A stretch of DNA of 64,000 nt from the NCBI GenBank assembly GCA_025618425.1, contig CM046846.1, positions 3,208,642 to 3,272,641 on the forward strand. Direction: 5' to 3'. Under the pieces are notes generated by a model, which was given only the letters and a program-made list of their open reading frames with translations, was not told where the DNA came from and did not search any database. Below are positions 63,918-64,000 of this stretch, piece after piece; within the stretch, counting starts at the first letter, position 1; each line of letters begins with the position of its first letter. A program made the position numbers and the translations under genes. The DNA comes from Heliocidaris tuberculata. Its lineage: Eukaryota; Echinodermata; Echinoidea; Camarodonta; Echinometridae.

Positions 63918-64000
63918 GTAAGTCAAACTTAACATCTATGTTGAGAATCAGAGTTGGTTTTATTATCTTTAATCTTGAATTTTTTAATCTAAAGGCCGCT

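Overview
Animal nuclear DNA. The genes are split by GT-AG introns with clean phases, coding density is very low, the background is AT-rich, and there are many microsatellites, MITEs, SINE and LINE remnants. A lengsin/type I glutamine synthetase-like gene, LAPTM-like tetraspan genes and the hAT, piggyBac, Harbinger and CR1-like repeat mix together suggest a marine invertebrate deuterostome, most likely an echinoderm such as a sea urchin. This identification is an inference; no species was confirmed.

Layout. (1) 1-2.5 kb: an uninterrupted lengsin-like glutamine synthetase coding region (1045-2394, +). (2) 2.5-19.6 kb: intergenic DNA with paired-end MITEs, hAT-type MITEs with exact 8-bp target duplications, a CTT microsatellite and a 5'-truncated LINE with an 18-bp target duplication. 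(3) 19.7-27.6 kb: a seven-exon gene for a 198-residue four-helix membrane protein of the LAPTM/Mtp type (+). (4) 27.7-38.9 kb: GAT/GAA low-complexity DNA, a LINE fragment (-), a SINE (-), a 3.8-kb PIF/Harbinger transposon with a decayed two-exon transposase, and a roughly 190-bp satellite. (5) 38983-48714: a 9.7-kb inverted-repeat element flanked by a perfect 9-bp target duplication, whose arms consist largely of a roughly 204-bp satellite in opposite orientations. (6) 49.0-64 kb: a second LAPTM-like gene (+) whose first six exons lie in the window and which runs off the right edge. Its introns hold piggyBac-type TTAA MITEs, a GATC-rich hAT MITE, and a 2-kb element inserted inside one of the piggyBac MITEs.

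The two LAPTM-like genes are tandem paralogues: exon order, intron phases and N-termini correspond. About 23 kb of mobile DNA separates them, and the large inverted-repeat element ends about 290 bp before the second gene's start codon. The least familiar object is that inverted-repeat element. It resembles foldback or Mutator-type non-autonomous elements but encodes no transposase that I can recognise.
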